A stretch of 64,000 nucleotides of DNA from Streptomyces sp. NBC_00083. Lineage in GTDB: Bacteria; Actinomycetota; Actinomycetes; Streptomycetales; Streptomycetaceae. The translations under genes were made by a program, and so were the position numbers. The notes under the pieces are model-generated. The model was given only the letters and a program-made list of their open reading frames with translations, ran no database searches and had not been told where the DNA came from. Positions 38,981 through 46,544 of the stretch are shown piece after piece (position 1 is the first letter of the stretch; each line of letters starts with the position of its first letter). The DNA lies in the NCBI RefSeq assembly GCF_026343295.1, contig NZ_JAPELY010000001.1, positions 1,612,001 to 1,676,000 of the forward strand. Direction: 5' to 3'.

Positions 38981-40380
38981 CCCCGCACCCCGAAGACCAA
39001 CCCCACGACCTCGTCGGCATCGGCATCGGCCCCTTCAACCTCTCCCTCGCCGCCCTCGCCCACGGCCTCCCCGACGGACTCGACACCGCCTTCTACGAAC
39101 AGCGCCCCGCCTTCCACTGGCACCCCGGCCTCCTCATCGAAGGCACCACCCTCCAAGTCCCCTTCCTCGCCGACCTCGTCACCCTCGCCGACCCCACCAA
39201 CCCCTGGACCTTCCTCAACTACCTGAAGCACCGAGAACGGCTCTTCCCGTTCTACTTCGCCGAAAAGTTCCACATCCAGCGCACCGAATACGACGCCTAC
39301 TGCCGCTGGGTCAGCGAAAACCTCACCAACCTCCACTTCGCGCACCAGGTCGACGCCGTCCGCTGGAACGCCGAACGCGCCCTGTTCGAAATCGACTACA
39401 CCCACCTCGACCTCAACGGCGAAGCCCAGGCACTCGGCCGCGCCCACACCCGCCACCTCGCCATCGGCATCGGCACCGAGCCCCACGTACCCGAACCCCT
39501 CAAGCCCCTCGCCGACGCCCCCACCGTCCCCGTCCTGCACTCAGCCGACTACCTCGACCACCGCGCACGCCTGCTCACCGCCGACCACATCACCGTCATC
39601 GGCTCGGGCCAGTCGGGCGCCGAAGTCTTCCTCGACCTCCTGCGCAACCGCCCCCAGGGCGCCGAGAAACTCACCTGGCTCACCCGCAGCGAAGCGTTCG
39701 CGCCGATGGAGTACTCCAAGCTCGGCCTCGAACACTTCACGCCGGACTACACCCGCTACTTCCACGCCCTGCCCGAAGCCGTACGCGACCAGCTCCTGCC
39801 GCGCCAATGGCAGCTGCACAAGGGCATCGACGCCGACACCATGGCCGCCATCCACGACGAGCTCTACCGCCGCACCCAGCACGGCGGCTGGCCCGACATC
39901 ACCATGACCCCCGGCGTGAGCGTACGAACCGCGGGCCGCGTCGCCACCACCAAGGTCGAACTCCACCTCGAACACGCCCAGCAGGGCACCCGCTCCCGCC
40001 TCACCACCGACGCCGTCGTCCTCGCCACCGGCTACCGCGAACGCCCCCTCGGCCGCATCCTCGCCGGACTCGACCCCTACATGCGCTACGACGCCTCCGA
40101 ACGGCCGCGCGTGGACGACGAGTTCAGGCTCGTCCTCGACCCCTCCGTCACCGGACACGTCCACGTCCAGAACGCCGAGCAGCACACCCACGGCGTCGGC
40201 GCCCCCGACCTCGGCCTCGCCGCCTGGCGCAGCGCCACCATCCTCAACTCCCTCACCGGCAAGGACCCCTACCCCCTGCCGGCCCGCACCGCCTTCACCA
40301 CCTTCGGCCTCGACAAAAAGAACCAGGCCCGCCCGGCGCATCTCCCGGGGGGCCTGATTCCACTCGTCGAACAGCCGTGA
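38977..40380 (+). CDS. Lysine/ornithine N-monooxygenase, DesB/IucD-like
   Basis: 467 residues, flavin N-hydroxylating monooxygenase. FAD site GIGIGPFNLSLAAL at residues 13-26, PFLADLVTLADPTNPWTFLN (substrate and FAD contacts), NADPH site VIGSGQSGAEVFLDLL near residue 208, and the C-terminal ATGYRERPL motif. It hydroxylates a primary amine (cadaverine, lysine or ornithine) toward a hydroxamate siderophore. ATGA overlap with the decarboxylase shows strict coupling, consistent with decarboxylation followed by N-hydroxylation. The product-assembling enzymes are missing here, so the pair may feed a cluster elsewhere. Confidence 0.88.
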   Translation: MTPHPEDQPHDLVGIGIGPFNLSLAALAHGLPDGLDTAFYEQRPAFHWHPGLLIEGTTLQVPFLADLVTLADPTNPWTFLNYLKHRERLFPFYFAEKFHIQRTEYDAYCRWVSENLTNLHFAHQVDAVRWNAERALFEIDYTHLDLNGEAQALGRAHTRHLAIGIGTEPHVPEPLKPLADAPTVPVLHSADYLDHRARLLTADHITVIGSGQSGAEVFLDLLRNRPQGAEKLTWLTRSEAFAPMEYSKLGLEHFTPDYTRYFHALPEAVRDQLLPRQWQLHKGIDADTMAAIHDELYRRTQHGGWPDITMTPGVSVRTAGRVATTKVELHLEHAQQGTRSRLTTDAVVLATGYRERPLGRILAGLDPYMRYDASERPRVDDEFRLVLDPSVTGHVHVQNAEQHTHGVGAPDLGLAAWRSATILNSLTGKDPYPLPARTAFTTFGLDKKNQARPAHLPGGLIPLVEQP

Positions 40381-40393
40381 CGTTTCGCCGACC

Positions 40394-40442
40394 GCCGGCT
40401 CAGCACGTCCGACGGCTCAGCACACCGACGGCTCAGAACACC
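40394..40442. repeat. Three tandem 16-base repeats between convergent genes
   Basis: Units GCCGGCTCAGCACGTCC, GACGGCTCAGCACACC and GACGGCTCAGAACACC follow each other. The last unit overlaps the stop codon of the nucleotidase gene (TCA read on the minus strand at 40433-40435), so the array could have arisen by slippage at the 3' end of that gene. Each unit carries the in-frame stop, giving a run of stops on the minus strand. Confidence 0.7.
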
Positions 40443-42247
40443 GCGACACCGTTCTGCGTCAGCTTCCAGTCCACCGAAGCGAACTCCGCCTGATCGATGA
40501 CACCCTTCGCCTTCACCCACGCGATCATCGTGTTACGGATCTCGTCGGAGTTCGCCCACAGCTGCTTGGCGGTGGCCACCCCGGGGAAGTTGCCGCCACC
40601 ATTGGCCCGGTAGTTGTTCACCGCCAGCACGAACTGCGCCGCGTCGTCCAACGGCTTCCCGTCGAACATCACCTTCGACACCCGCGAACCCGCCGGCTTC
40701 GCGATGTCGACCTTGTACGACACCCCGCTGACCACGTCGTAGTTGTAGTCCGGCGTGCTGTTCGCGTTCGTGATCTTCGCCGGGTCCACCGCACCCGTTG
40801 TCTGCACGTAGTAGTTGGCCGAGAACTCGATGTACGCCCGCACCTGAGCACCCGTCAGAAGCCGCGCCTCCAGCGTGTTCTCGTACACGTACAGACCCGC
40901 GACGTCCTTGATCGTCACCTTGCCCGCCGGAATGACGGCCGACCGCGAGAAACACGCCGCCTGCGACAGCACCGGCAGCGCCGCGTACTGCGTCGACGCG
41001 AGCGCCGCCTTCACCGTCTCCGCCTGGATGTGGTTGATCAGATCGATGATCGGCACATCCTTGTACGGAGCCTGGTCCGAGCGCATCTCCGCCGCGTTGC
41101 TGCCCACCACCTGGTTCACATACGCCACGACCCTGTCGTGCTCCGCCTTCACCAGACGCTTCACCACCGGGTCCTCGGCCACCGCGTTGGCGTTGCGCAC
41201 CCCCGCCGTCACCGACGCCACATGCCAGCGGCCCCGCGAGAACTCCAACTCGAAGTCGAAGACGCTCAGCCGCATGCCCCACATGTACGGCTCGGACAGC
41301 ACCACCGTCTTGCCGGTCTCCTGGTTGACCACCGTCCGCGACGCCACCTCCTTGTGGGTGTGACCCACCAGGATCGCGTCGATCCCCGGCACCTGCTCCG
41401 CCACCAACGACGACGCGTTCTCCGGATACGGCAGCGCGTCCCCGTACGACGTGGAACCGTCCAGGCCCGAGTGATCCGTACAGATCACCACGTCACACCC
41501 GAGCGCCCGCAGCTTCGGCACATAGATCTTCGCCTGCTCCACCAGACCCGGGAACACCATCCTGCCCTGCACGTTCGCCTTGTCCCAGATCGCGATCCCC
41601 GGGTTGGTGAGACCCAGGATCCCCACCTTCACATCCGGCCCGTGCGGCACCTTCAACCGCCGCACCGTGTACGGAGGGAACGCCGGCTTCAACGTCTTCG
41701 CGTCCAGCGCGTTCGCACCGAGCAGCGGAAAGTCCAACTGGTCCTGGAACGCGCGCAGCGTCGGAATGCCGTAGTTGAACTCGTGGTTGCCGAGCGCCGC
41801 CGCGTCATAGCGCATGTGGTTCATCGCCAGCGCCATCGGGTGCTCGGGCCCCCGCTTCCCGCCCGACCCCGTGATCGGCTCGACCCGCGCGTAGTAGTAC
41901 GACAGCTGCGTGCCCTGGATGATGTCACCCGCGTCGATCAGCAGCGTGTTGTGCCGGCCCTTCTCCTTGCGGACCTGGTCCACCAGAGTCGAGATCTTCG
42001 CCAGACCCACATCGTTGTGCGCCGCGTCGTCGTACTCCGCGTCCGTGAAGTAGTCCCAGTTGAAGACATGGCCGTGCAGATCCGTCGTCCCCATCACCGA
42101 GAACGCGTACCGCTTCGGCGGACGCCCGTGCCCGTGGTCCAGCTCCATCGGCGCCGCCTCGGCGGGCGACGCGACACCCCCGGCCACGGCCACACCGGCA
42201 CCGGCGGCGGCCGTAGTGCCAAGGAACGTCCTGCGGTTCAGCGGCAT
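40433..42247 (-). CDS. Tat-exported bifunctional metallophosphatase/5'-nucleotidase
   Basis: 604 residues. Twin-arginine signal NRRTFLGTTAAAGAGVAVAG at residues 4-23. The calcineurin-like metal site includes GTTDLHGHVFN, IDAGDIIQG, LGNHEFNYG and VGHTHKE; the C-terminal 5'-nucleotidase domain carries the substrate-stacking aromatics and NNYRANGGGNFPG. It dephosphorylates nucleotides or cyclic nucleotides outside the membrane, salvaging phosphate and nucleosides. GGGAG lies 7-11 bases before the ATG. Two 12-bp direct repeats sit just upstream. Unlike its + strand neighbours, it uses many G-ending codons, which keeps the + strand C-rich. Confidence 0.93.
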   Translation of the reverse strand: MPLNRRTFLGTTAAAGAGVAVAGGVASPAEAAPMELDHGHGRPPKRYAFSVMGTTDLHGHVFNWDYFTDAEYDDAAHNDVGLAKISTLVDQVRKEKGRHNTLLIDAGDIIQGTQLSYYYARVEPITGSGGKRGPEHPMALAMNHMRYDAAALGNHEFNYGIPTLRAFQDQLDFPLLGANALDAKTLKPAFPPYTVRRLKVPHGPDVKVGILGLTNPGIAIWDKANVQGRMVFPGLVEQAKIYVPKLRALGCDVVICTDHSGLDGSTSYGDALPYPENASSLVAEQVPGIDAILVGHTHKEVASRTVVNQETGKTVVLSEPYMWGMRLSVFDFELEFSRGRWHVASVTAGVRNANAVAEDPVVKRLVKAEHDRVVAYVNQVVGSNAAEMRSDQAPYKDVPIIDLINHIQAETVKAALASTQYAALPVLSQAACFSRSAVIPAGKVTIKDVAGLYVYENTLEARLLTGAQVRAYIEFSANYYVQTTGAVDPAKITNANSTPDYNYDVVSGVSYKVDIAKPAGSRVSKVMFDGKPLDDAAQFVLAVNNYRANGGGNFPGVATAKQLWANSDEIRNTMIAWVKAKGVIDQAEFASVDWKLTQNGVAVF

Positions 42248-42268
42248 GCTCTCTCCCTGAAGTCGTGT

Positions 42269-42307
42269 GACGCGCGTAGAAGTTGAGCGGACGGCGACGC
42301 GCGTAGA
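42269..42307. promoter_or_regulatory. 12-bp direct repeat upstream of the nucleotidase gene
   Basis: GACGCGCGTAGA occurs at 42269-42280 and 42296-42307, 27 bases start to start, within 60 bases of the start codon. It does not resemble the PhoP box consensus, which would have been expected for a phosphate-scavenging enzyme. Position and exact repetition suggest a regulator site. Confidence 0.35.
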
Positions 42308-42426
42308 CCCACGGATTCTGACGCACAACCCCGCCCCCGCAACACCCACAGAAGGTTTCGATCTGATGACCGGGCCCTGACAGAACACCACCCACCCGAC
42401 ACCCCCGCCAATGCCACAGTGGACCC

Positions 42427-43125
42427 ATGACCGACACCCAGCCCTACGGAACCCCCGACCAGCCCCGCCTCGCCGTCCACGGCGAAGCCCACCTCGAAGT
42501 CGACCCCGAACTCGCCGGCATCACCATCACCATCGCCACCCGCGGAACCGACCGCCGCGCCACCCTCGACGACCTCACCCGCCGCAACGCCTACGTCATC
42601 GACCTCATCAAGACCTACGGCACCGCCGTCGACAAACTCGAAACCGGCGCCTTCACCCTCACCCCCCAACTCGCCCGCCACGGCCGCGGCGAACGCGTCC
42701 GCACCTACAACGGCAGCGTCCGCATCACCACCGAACTCACCGACTTCACCGCACTCGGCGAACTCACCACCCGCCTCGCCGACCTCGAACTCACCCGCGT
42801 CGACGGCCCCTGGTGGTCCCTGCGCCGCGACTCACCCGCCTACGGCGACGTACGCCGCCGCGCCGTCCAGCAAGCCGTCGCACGCGCCCGCGAATACGCC
42901 GACGCCCTCGGCACCAGCCTCGCCGCACTCGTCGAACTCTCCGACCCCGGCGCCGACAACCCCACACCCGGCTACGGCCGCCCCGCCGGCGGCGGCATGG
43001 CCTTCCGCGCAGCCGCCCCCGGCGCCGCCCCCGAACCCGCCCCCGCCCTCGACCTCGAACCCCAACGCCAATCCGTCCACGCCCGCGTCAACGCACGCTT
43101 CATCATGACCCCGCCCACCCTCTAA
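42427..43125 (+). CDS. SIMPL domain (DUF541) protein
   Basis: 232 residues. The SIMPL fold is recognised from RLAVHGEAHLEVDPELAGIT at the start and YGTAVDKLETGAFTLTPQL, with ARAREYADALGTSLAALVEL near residue 155. No signal peptide, unlike many Gram-negative members (BP26, YggE), so it is likely cytoplasmic. Function of the family is poorly known (oxidative stress and mouse IRAK-binding relatives). C-terminal 45 residues are Ala/Pro-rich. Transcribed divergently from the nucleotidase and followed by pyruvate kinase on the same strand. Confidence 0.8.
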   Translation: MTDTQPYGTPDQPRLAVHGEAHLEVDPELAGITITIATRGTDRRATLDDLTRRNAYVIDLIKTYGTAVDKLETGAFTLTPQLARHGRGERVRTYNGSVRITTELTDFTALGELTTRLADLELTRVDGPWWSLRRDSPAYGDVRRRAVQQAVARAREYADALGTSLAALVELSDPGADNPTPGYGRPAGGGMAFRAAAPGAAPEPAPALDLEPQRQSVHARVNARFIMTPPTL

Positions 43126-43199
43126 CACCCCGCCGCGCCACCCCGCCCGGGGGCCCCGAACCGCTCATCGGAGCGCCCCCGCGCACGATTCAACACTTG

Positions 43200-43228
43200 T
43201 CAACCACCCTTCACCCAAAGGTTGTTGA
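43200..43228 (+). promoter_or_regulatory. Inverted repeat and leaderless-type promoter before pyk
   Basis: TCAACCACC (43200-43208) and GGTTGTTGA (43220-43228) form a dyad with one mismatch in the AT-richer 150 bases before pyruvate kinase. A TAGGCT box at 43270-43275 ends 6 bases before the ATG, so transcription might begin at the start codon itself. No good -35 is seen. Confidence 0.3.
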
Positions 43229-43281
43229 GCAGTAACCCACGACCAAATACCTACCCGACGGTAAGCCCCTAGGCTCATCCC

Positions 43282-44718
43282 ATGCGCCGAGCCAAAATCG
43301 TCTGCACCCTAGGGCCCGCCACCGACACATACGACCAGATCAAAGCCCTGGTCGAAGCCGGAATGGACGTAGCCCGCTTCAACCTCAGCCACGGCACCTA
43401 CGCCGAACACGAAGAGCGCTACCACCACGTCCGCAAAGCCTCCGACGAAACCGGCCACAACGTCGGCATCCTCGCCGACCTTCAAGGCCCGAAGATCCGC
43501 CTCGGCCGCTTCACCGAAGGCCCCGTACTCCTTGAACGCGGCGACGAATTCACCATCACCGTCGAACCCGACACCCAAGGCGACCGCCACCGCTGCGGCA
43601 CCACCTACAGCGGCCTCGCCGGCGACGTCACCACCGGCGAACGCATCCTCGTCGACGACGGCAAAGTCGCCCTCCAAGTCACCGCCGTCGACGGCCCCCG
43701 CGTCCACACCCTCGTCATCGAAGGAGGCATGGTCTCCGACCACAAAGGCCTCAACCTCCCCGGCGTCGCCGTCTCCGTCCCCGCCCTCTCCGACAAGGAC
43801 CAGGAAGACCTCCGCTGGGCCCTGCGCACCGGCGCCGACATCATCGCCCTCTCCTTCGTCCGCAACGGACGCGACATCGACGACGTCCACCGCATCATGG
43901 ACGAAGAAGGCCGACGCCTCCCCGTCATCGCCAAAATCGAAAAACCCCAAGCCGTCGACAACATCGACGACATCGTCGCCGCCTTCGACGGCATCATGGT
44001 CGCCCGCGGCGACCTCGGCGTCGAAATGCCCCTCGAACAAGTCCCCATCGTCCAAAAACGCGCCATCAAACTCGCCAAACGCAATGCCAAACCCGTCATC
44101 GTCGCCACCCAAATGCTCGACTCGATGATCGACAACGCCCGCCCCACCCGCGCCGAAGCCAGCGACGTCGCCAACGCCGTCATCGACGGCACCGACGCCG
44201 TCATGCTCTCCGGCGAAACCAGCATCGGCAAACACCCCATCGAAACCGTCAAAACGATGGGCCGCATCGTCGAAGCCGCCGAAGAAGACGTCCTCGCCAA
44301 AGGACTCCCGCCCCTCACCGACCGCAACAAACCCCGCACCCAAGGCGGAGCCGTCGCCCGAGCCGCCGCCGACATGGGCGACTTCCTCGGCGCCAAATTC
44401 CTCGTCGCCTTCACCCAGTCCGGCGACACCGTCAAACGCCTCTCCCGCTACCGCTCCCCGATCCCCCTGCTCGCCTTCACCCCGGTGCCCGCCACCCGCT
44501 CCCAGCTCAACCTCACCTGGGGCGTGGAGACCTACCTCGGCCCGCACGTCGAATCCACCGACGAGATGGTGGCGCAGGTCGACGAGATGCTCCTGAAGGT
44601 CGGCCGCTGCCAGAAGGGCGACGTCGTCGTCATCACGGCCGGCTCCCCGCCCGGCGTCCCCGGCTCCACCAACCTGGTCCGCGTCCACCACATCGGCGAA
44701 GACGACAGCCCCAAGTAA
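43282..44718 (+). CDS. pyk: Pyruvate kinase
   Basis: 478 residues, full-length. MRRAKIVCTLGPATDTYDQI start, metal and PEP site MVARGDLGVEMPLE, catalytic lysine in VIAKIEKPQAVDNIDDI, ATQMLDSMIDNARPTRAE, and a C-terminal allosteric domain of the usual size. Converts PEP and ADP to pyruvate and ATP at the end of glycolysis. Codon use changes inside the gene: up to about 44.45 kb Glu/Lys/Gln are mostly GAA/AAA/CAA, after it GAG/AAG/CAG and CTG/GTG dominate, which marks the left edge of the skew reversal described in the findings. Confidence 0.97.
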   Translation: MRRAKIVCTLGPATDTYDQIKALVEAGMDVARFNLSHGTYAEHEERYHHVRKASDETGHNVGILADLQGPKIRLGRFTEGPVLLERGDEFTITVEPDTQGDRHRCGTTYSGLAGDVTTGERILVDDGKVALQVTAVDGPRVHTLVIEGGMVSDHKGLNLPGVAVSVPALSDKDQEDLRWALRTGADIIALSFVRNGRDIDDVHRIMDEEGRRLPVIAKIEKPQAVDNIDDIVAAFDGIMVARGDLGVEMPLEQVPIVQKRAIKLAKRNAKPVIVATQMLDSMIDNARPTRAEASDVANAVIDGTDAVMLSGETSIGKHPIETVKTMGRIVEAAEEDVLAKGLPPLTDRNKPRTQGGAVARAAADMGDFLGAKFLVAFTQSGDTVKRLSRYRSPIPLLAFTPVPATRSQLNLTWGVETYLGPHVESTDEMVAQVDEMLLKVGRCQKGDVVVITAGSPPGVPGSTNLVRVHHIGEDDSPK

Positions 44719-44729
44719 CCCCGGGCCCC

Positions 44730-44759
44730 GGCCCCTTGCCCCACCCCTTGCAGGGGGCC
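44730..44759. terminator. Bidirectional terminator between pyk and the LAGLIDADG-like gene
   Basis: Ten-bp stem GGCCCCTTGC (44730-44739) / GCAGGGGGCC (44750-44759) including one G.U pair and a 10-base loop, in the 45-bp gap between convergent genes. Confidence 0.65.
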
Positions 44760-44763
44760 CTCG

Positions 44764-45537
44764 TCAGTATTTCGGGCCTATGTGCTGGTCCATGAGGGCG
44801 ACGGAGTTCCGCCGGGCGACGGATACGTTCCGGGCGCCCCGGGCGCGGCGCGCGGAGCGCCATTCCACCCCGACACGGTCGAGTGCGCCGGTGAAGAGGT
44901 CCACGATGTCGGTGGAGGTGTTGGTGAAGAAGTACCGAGGATATTCGTAGCGCTTGCGTTCACCGGAGATGACCTTCTCGGTCCAGTTGACGATCCGGCA
45001 TCCGTCGGAATGAACGAGCCCGCGGATGAACTCCCATGGATGTGTGCCGATCACGGCCTCCTGCCAGGGTTCGAGCACGATGGCACGCTCGTGCTTCTTG
45101 CCAGGACCGTGCTGAGGGAACAGGCAGGGCCAGTGGCGGTCGTAGCTGGTCACGGAGACGTACCCCTGCCTTTGCAGGTCGTACACGCCGCTCTCCGGGC
45201 GCACCGCTTTGATCGCATTCCGGCACAGCTCCATCAGGCCCGGCCACGCGTCGGCGCAGGCGATGCGCAAGTAGTGGCCGACGCCTCGCGGGTGTGCGCT
45301 GATGCAGCCGTCTCCGAGATAGAGGCCGAGAAGGTACGCGTACGCGGCGGTGTCACCCGGAACGCCCGGGTCGTGGCGGCACCTCGGACACGGGCTCGCG
45401 CTGCGGAGCGGCTCGATTCGGCTCTGCCAGGCGCGAATCGCCGCGCGCGATATCCCGGTCTGCTTGCTGACGGAGTTCAGGCTGCGGCCTTGGGCGACGA
45501 GCTCCAGAACGGAGCGCCGCGTCGATATGTCGTACAT
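44764..45537 (-). CDS. HTH protein with two LAGLIDADG-like motifs
   Basis: 257 residues. A helix-turn-helix is at residues 10-40 (RRSVLELVAQGRSLNSVSKQ, then TGISRAAIRAWQSRIE), followed by a C50-x2-C53 pair. Two motifs resembling the paired LAGLIDADG helices of homing endonucleases are at 68-77 (YLLGLYLGDG) and 170-179 (FIRGLVHSDG), each ending in the catalytic-type acidic residue, about 100 residues apart as in monomeric endonucleases. An Arg-rich tail follows. The start at 45537 is a guess with a weak ribosome site. It lies 110 bases downstream of a tRNA gene on the same strand. It may be a free-standing homing endonuclease or a domesticated regulator; activity unproven. Confidence 0.6.
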   Translation of the reverse strand: MYDISTRRSVLELVAQGRSLNSVSKQTGISRAAIRAWQSRIEPLRSASPCPRCRHDPGVPGDTAAYAYLLGLYLGDGCISAHPRGVGHYLRIACADAWPGLMELCRNAIKAVRPESGVYDLQRQGYVSVTSYDRHWPCLFPQHGPGKKHERAIVLEPWQEAVIGTHPWEFIRGLVHSDGCRIVNWTEKVISGERKRYEYPRYFFTNTSTDIVDLFTGALDRVGVEWRSARRARGARNVSVARRNSVALMDQHIGPKY

Positions 45538-45647
45538 GCCCGAGAGGCTTGTCGATTGCCTGCCGCAGGGTGACGTTCCGAGCGTGTGTTCAGCAGGTCG
45601 AGTGAAGATCGCCAAACATTGGCTGAACCTTGGAAATGAAGGAGAAG

Positions 45648-45720
45648 TGCCCCGAGTCGGATTCGAACCGACGCTGAATGGGTTTTGAATCCATCGCCTC
45701 TACCGCTGGGCTACCGGGGC
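45648..45720 (-). tRNA. tRNA with CAA anticodon (Leu) but a short variable arm
   Basis: 73 bases. Acceptor stem GCCCCGG / TCGGGGC with discriminator A; T arm GTCGG-TTCGAAT-CCGAC; anticodon arm ATGGA-TTCAAAA-CCCAT, giving anticodon CAA (UUG, leucine). The variable region is only 5 bases (TCAGC), whereas bacterial leucine tRNAs are class II with a long variable arm, and the A31/C39 pair at the loop is a mismatch. The D stem has only three clear pairs. CCA is not encoded. Charging with leucine is therefore doubtful. It lies 98 bases from the divergent ANTAR regulator gene. Confidence 0.85.
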
Positions 45721-45818
45721 CCCTTCGAAACGAAGGATACCGAAGACCCCTCGTATCTCAAACATACAGGAGCTAGGTAGGCTCAGGTAGCAGCACCTGC
45801 CTTAACCAAGGAGCCCCC

Positions 45819-46472
45819 GTGACCGCCCCCGAGTCGCCCCAGCCCGTCGCAGACGACGACGCGTCGCACGTCCCCCCGCTGACGACCCGTGTCGTCATCG
45901 CTGAGGACGAGGCCCTCATCCGCCTCGATCTCAAAGAGATGCTCGAAGAAGAGGGCTACGCGGTCGTCGGCGAGGCCGGTGACGGGCAGAAGGCCGTCGA
46001 GCTGGCCCGGGAGCACCAGCCGGATCTGGTGATCCTGGATGTGAAGATGCCGGTCCTGGACGGGATCTCCGCGGCGGAGCTGATCGCGAAGGAGTCGATC
46101 GCGCCGGTGCTGATGCTGACCGCGTTCAGTCAGCGGGATCTGGTGGAGCGGGCGCGGGACGCCGGTGCGATGGCGTATCTGGTGAAGCCGTTCTCGAAGA
46201 GCGATGTGGTGCCGGCGATCGAGATGGCGGTGTCGCGGTTCACGGAGTTGAAGGCGCTGGAGCAGGAGGTCGCGGACCTTTCGCAGCGTTTGGAGACGCG
46301 GAAGCTGGTGGACCGGGCGAAGTCGGTGTTGCAGACGCAGTACGGGTTGTCGGAGCCGGCGGCGTTCCGGTGGATTCAGAAGACGTCGATGGACCGGCGG
46401 ATGTCGATGCAGCAGGTTGCCGAGGCGGTTATTGAGGACGCCGAGGAGAAGAAGGCGGCGAAGGGGGAGTAG
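45819..46472 (+). CDS. pdtaR: ANTAR-domain response regulator, PdtaR-like
   Basis: 217 residues with a GTG start and AAGGAG 7-12 bases upstream. Receiver domain with acidic pocket E29/D30 (VVIAEDEALIRLDL), phosphoacceptor D74 (LVILDVKMPVLDG), T in MLTAFSQ and K in YLVKPFSKSD. Coiled-coil ALEQEVADLSQRLETRK connects to the ANTAR domain (RAKSVLQTQYGLSEPAAFRW, IQKTSMDRRMSMQQVAEAVI), which binds paired hairpins in RNA and prevents termination. The partner is a PdtaS-type kinase encoded elsewhere. Codon use turns from C-ending to G-ending near 45.98 kb. Convergent with livF. Confidence 0.95.
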   Translation: MTAPESPQPVADDDASHVPPLTTRVVIAEDEALIRLDLKEMLEEEGYAVVGEAGDGQKAVELAREHQPDLVILDVKMPVLDGISAAELIAKESIAPVLMLTAFSQRDLVERARDAGAMAYLVKPFSKSDVVPAIEMAVSRFTELKALEQEVADLSQRLETRKLVDRAKSVLQTQYGLSEPAAFRWIQKTSMDRRMSMQQVAEAVIEDAEEKKAAKGE

Positions 46473-46490
46473 TTCCCCGATGTACGCGAA

Positions 46491-46530
46491 GGGCCCGCAT
46501 CCGGAGGCAGTTCCGGGTGCGGGCCACTTT
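46491..46530. terminator. Bidirectional rho-independent-type terminator pdtaR/livF
   Basis: Outer stem GGCCCGCA (46492-46499) / TGCGGGCC (46518-46525) with inner CCGGA (46501-46505) / TCCGG (46512-46516), followed on the + strand by ACTTTTGTGTG. Lies between convergent pdtaR and livF; one of the few terminators here with a U-rich tail. Confidence 0.75.
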
Positions 46531-46544
46531 TGTGTGTGCGGGGT

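Noticed and set aside
45765..45790. TAGGTAGGCTCAGG upstream of pdtaR, resembling half of a DmdR iron box.
   Set aside because: Only the left half matches; the right half ACCTAA is missing, and the gene is not an iron gene. No full iron box was seen before the DesA-like gene either.
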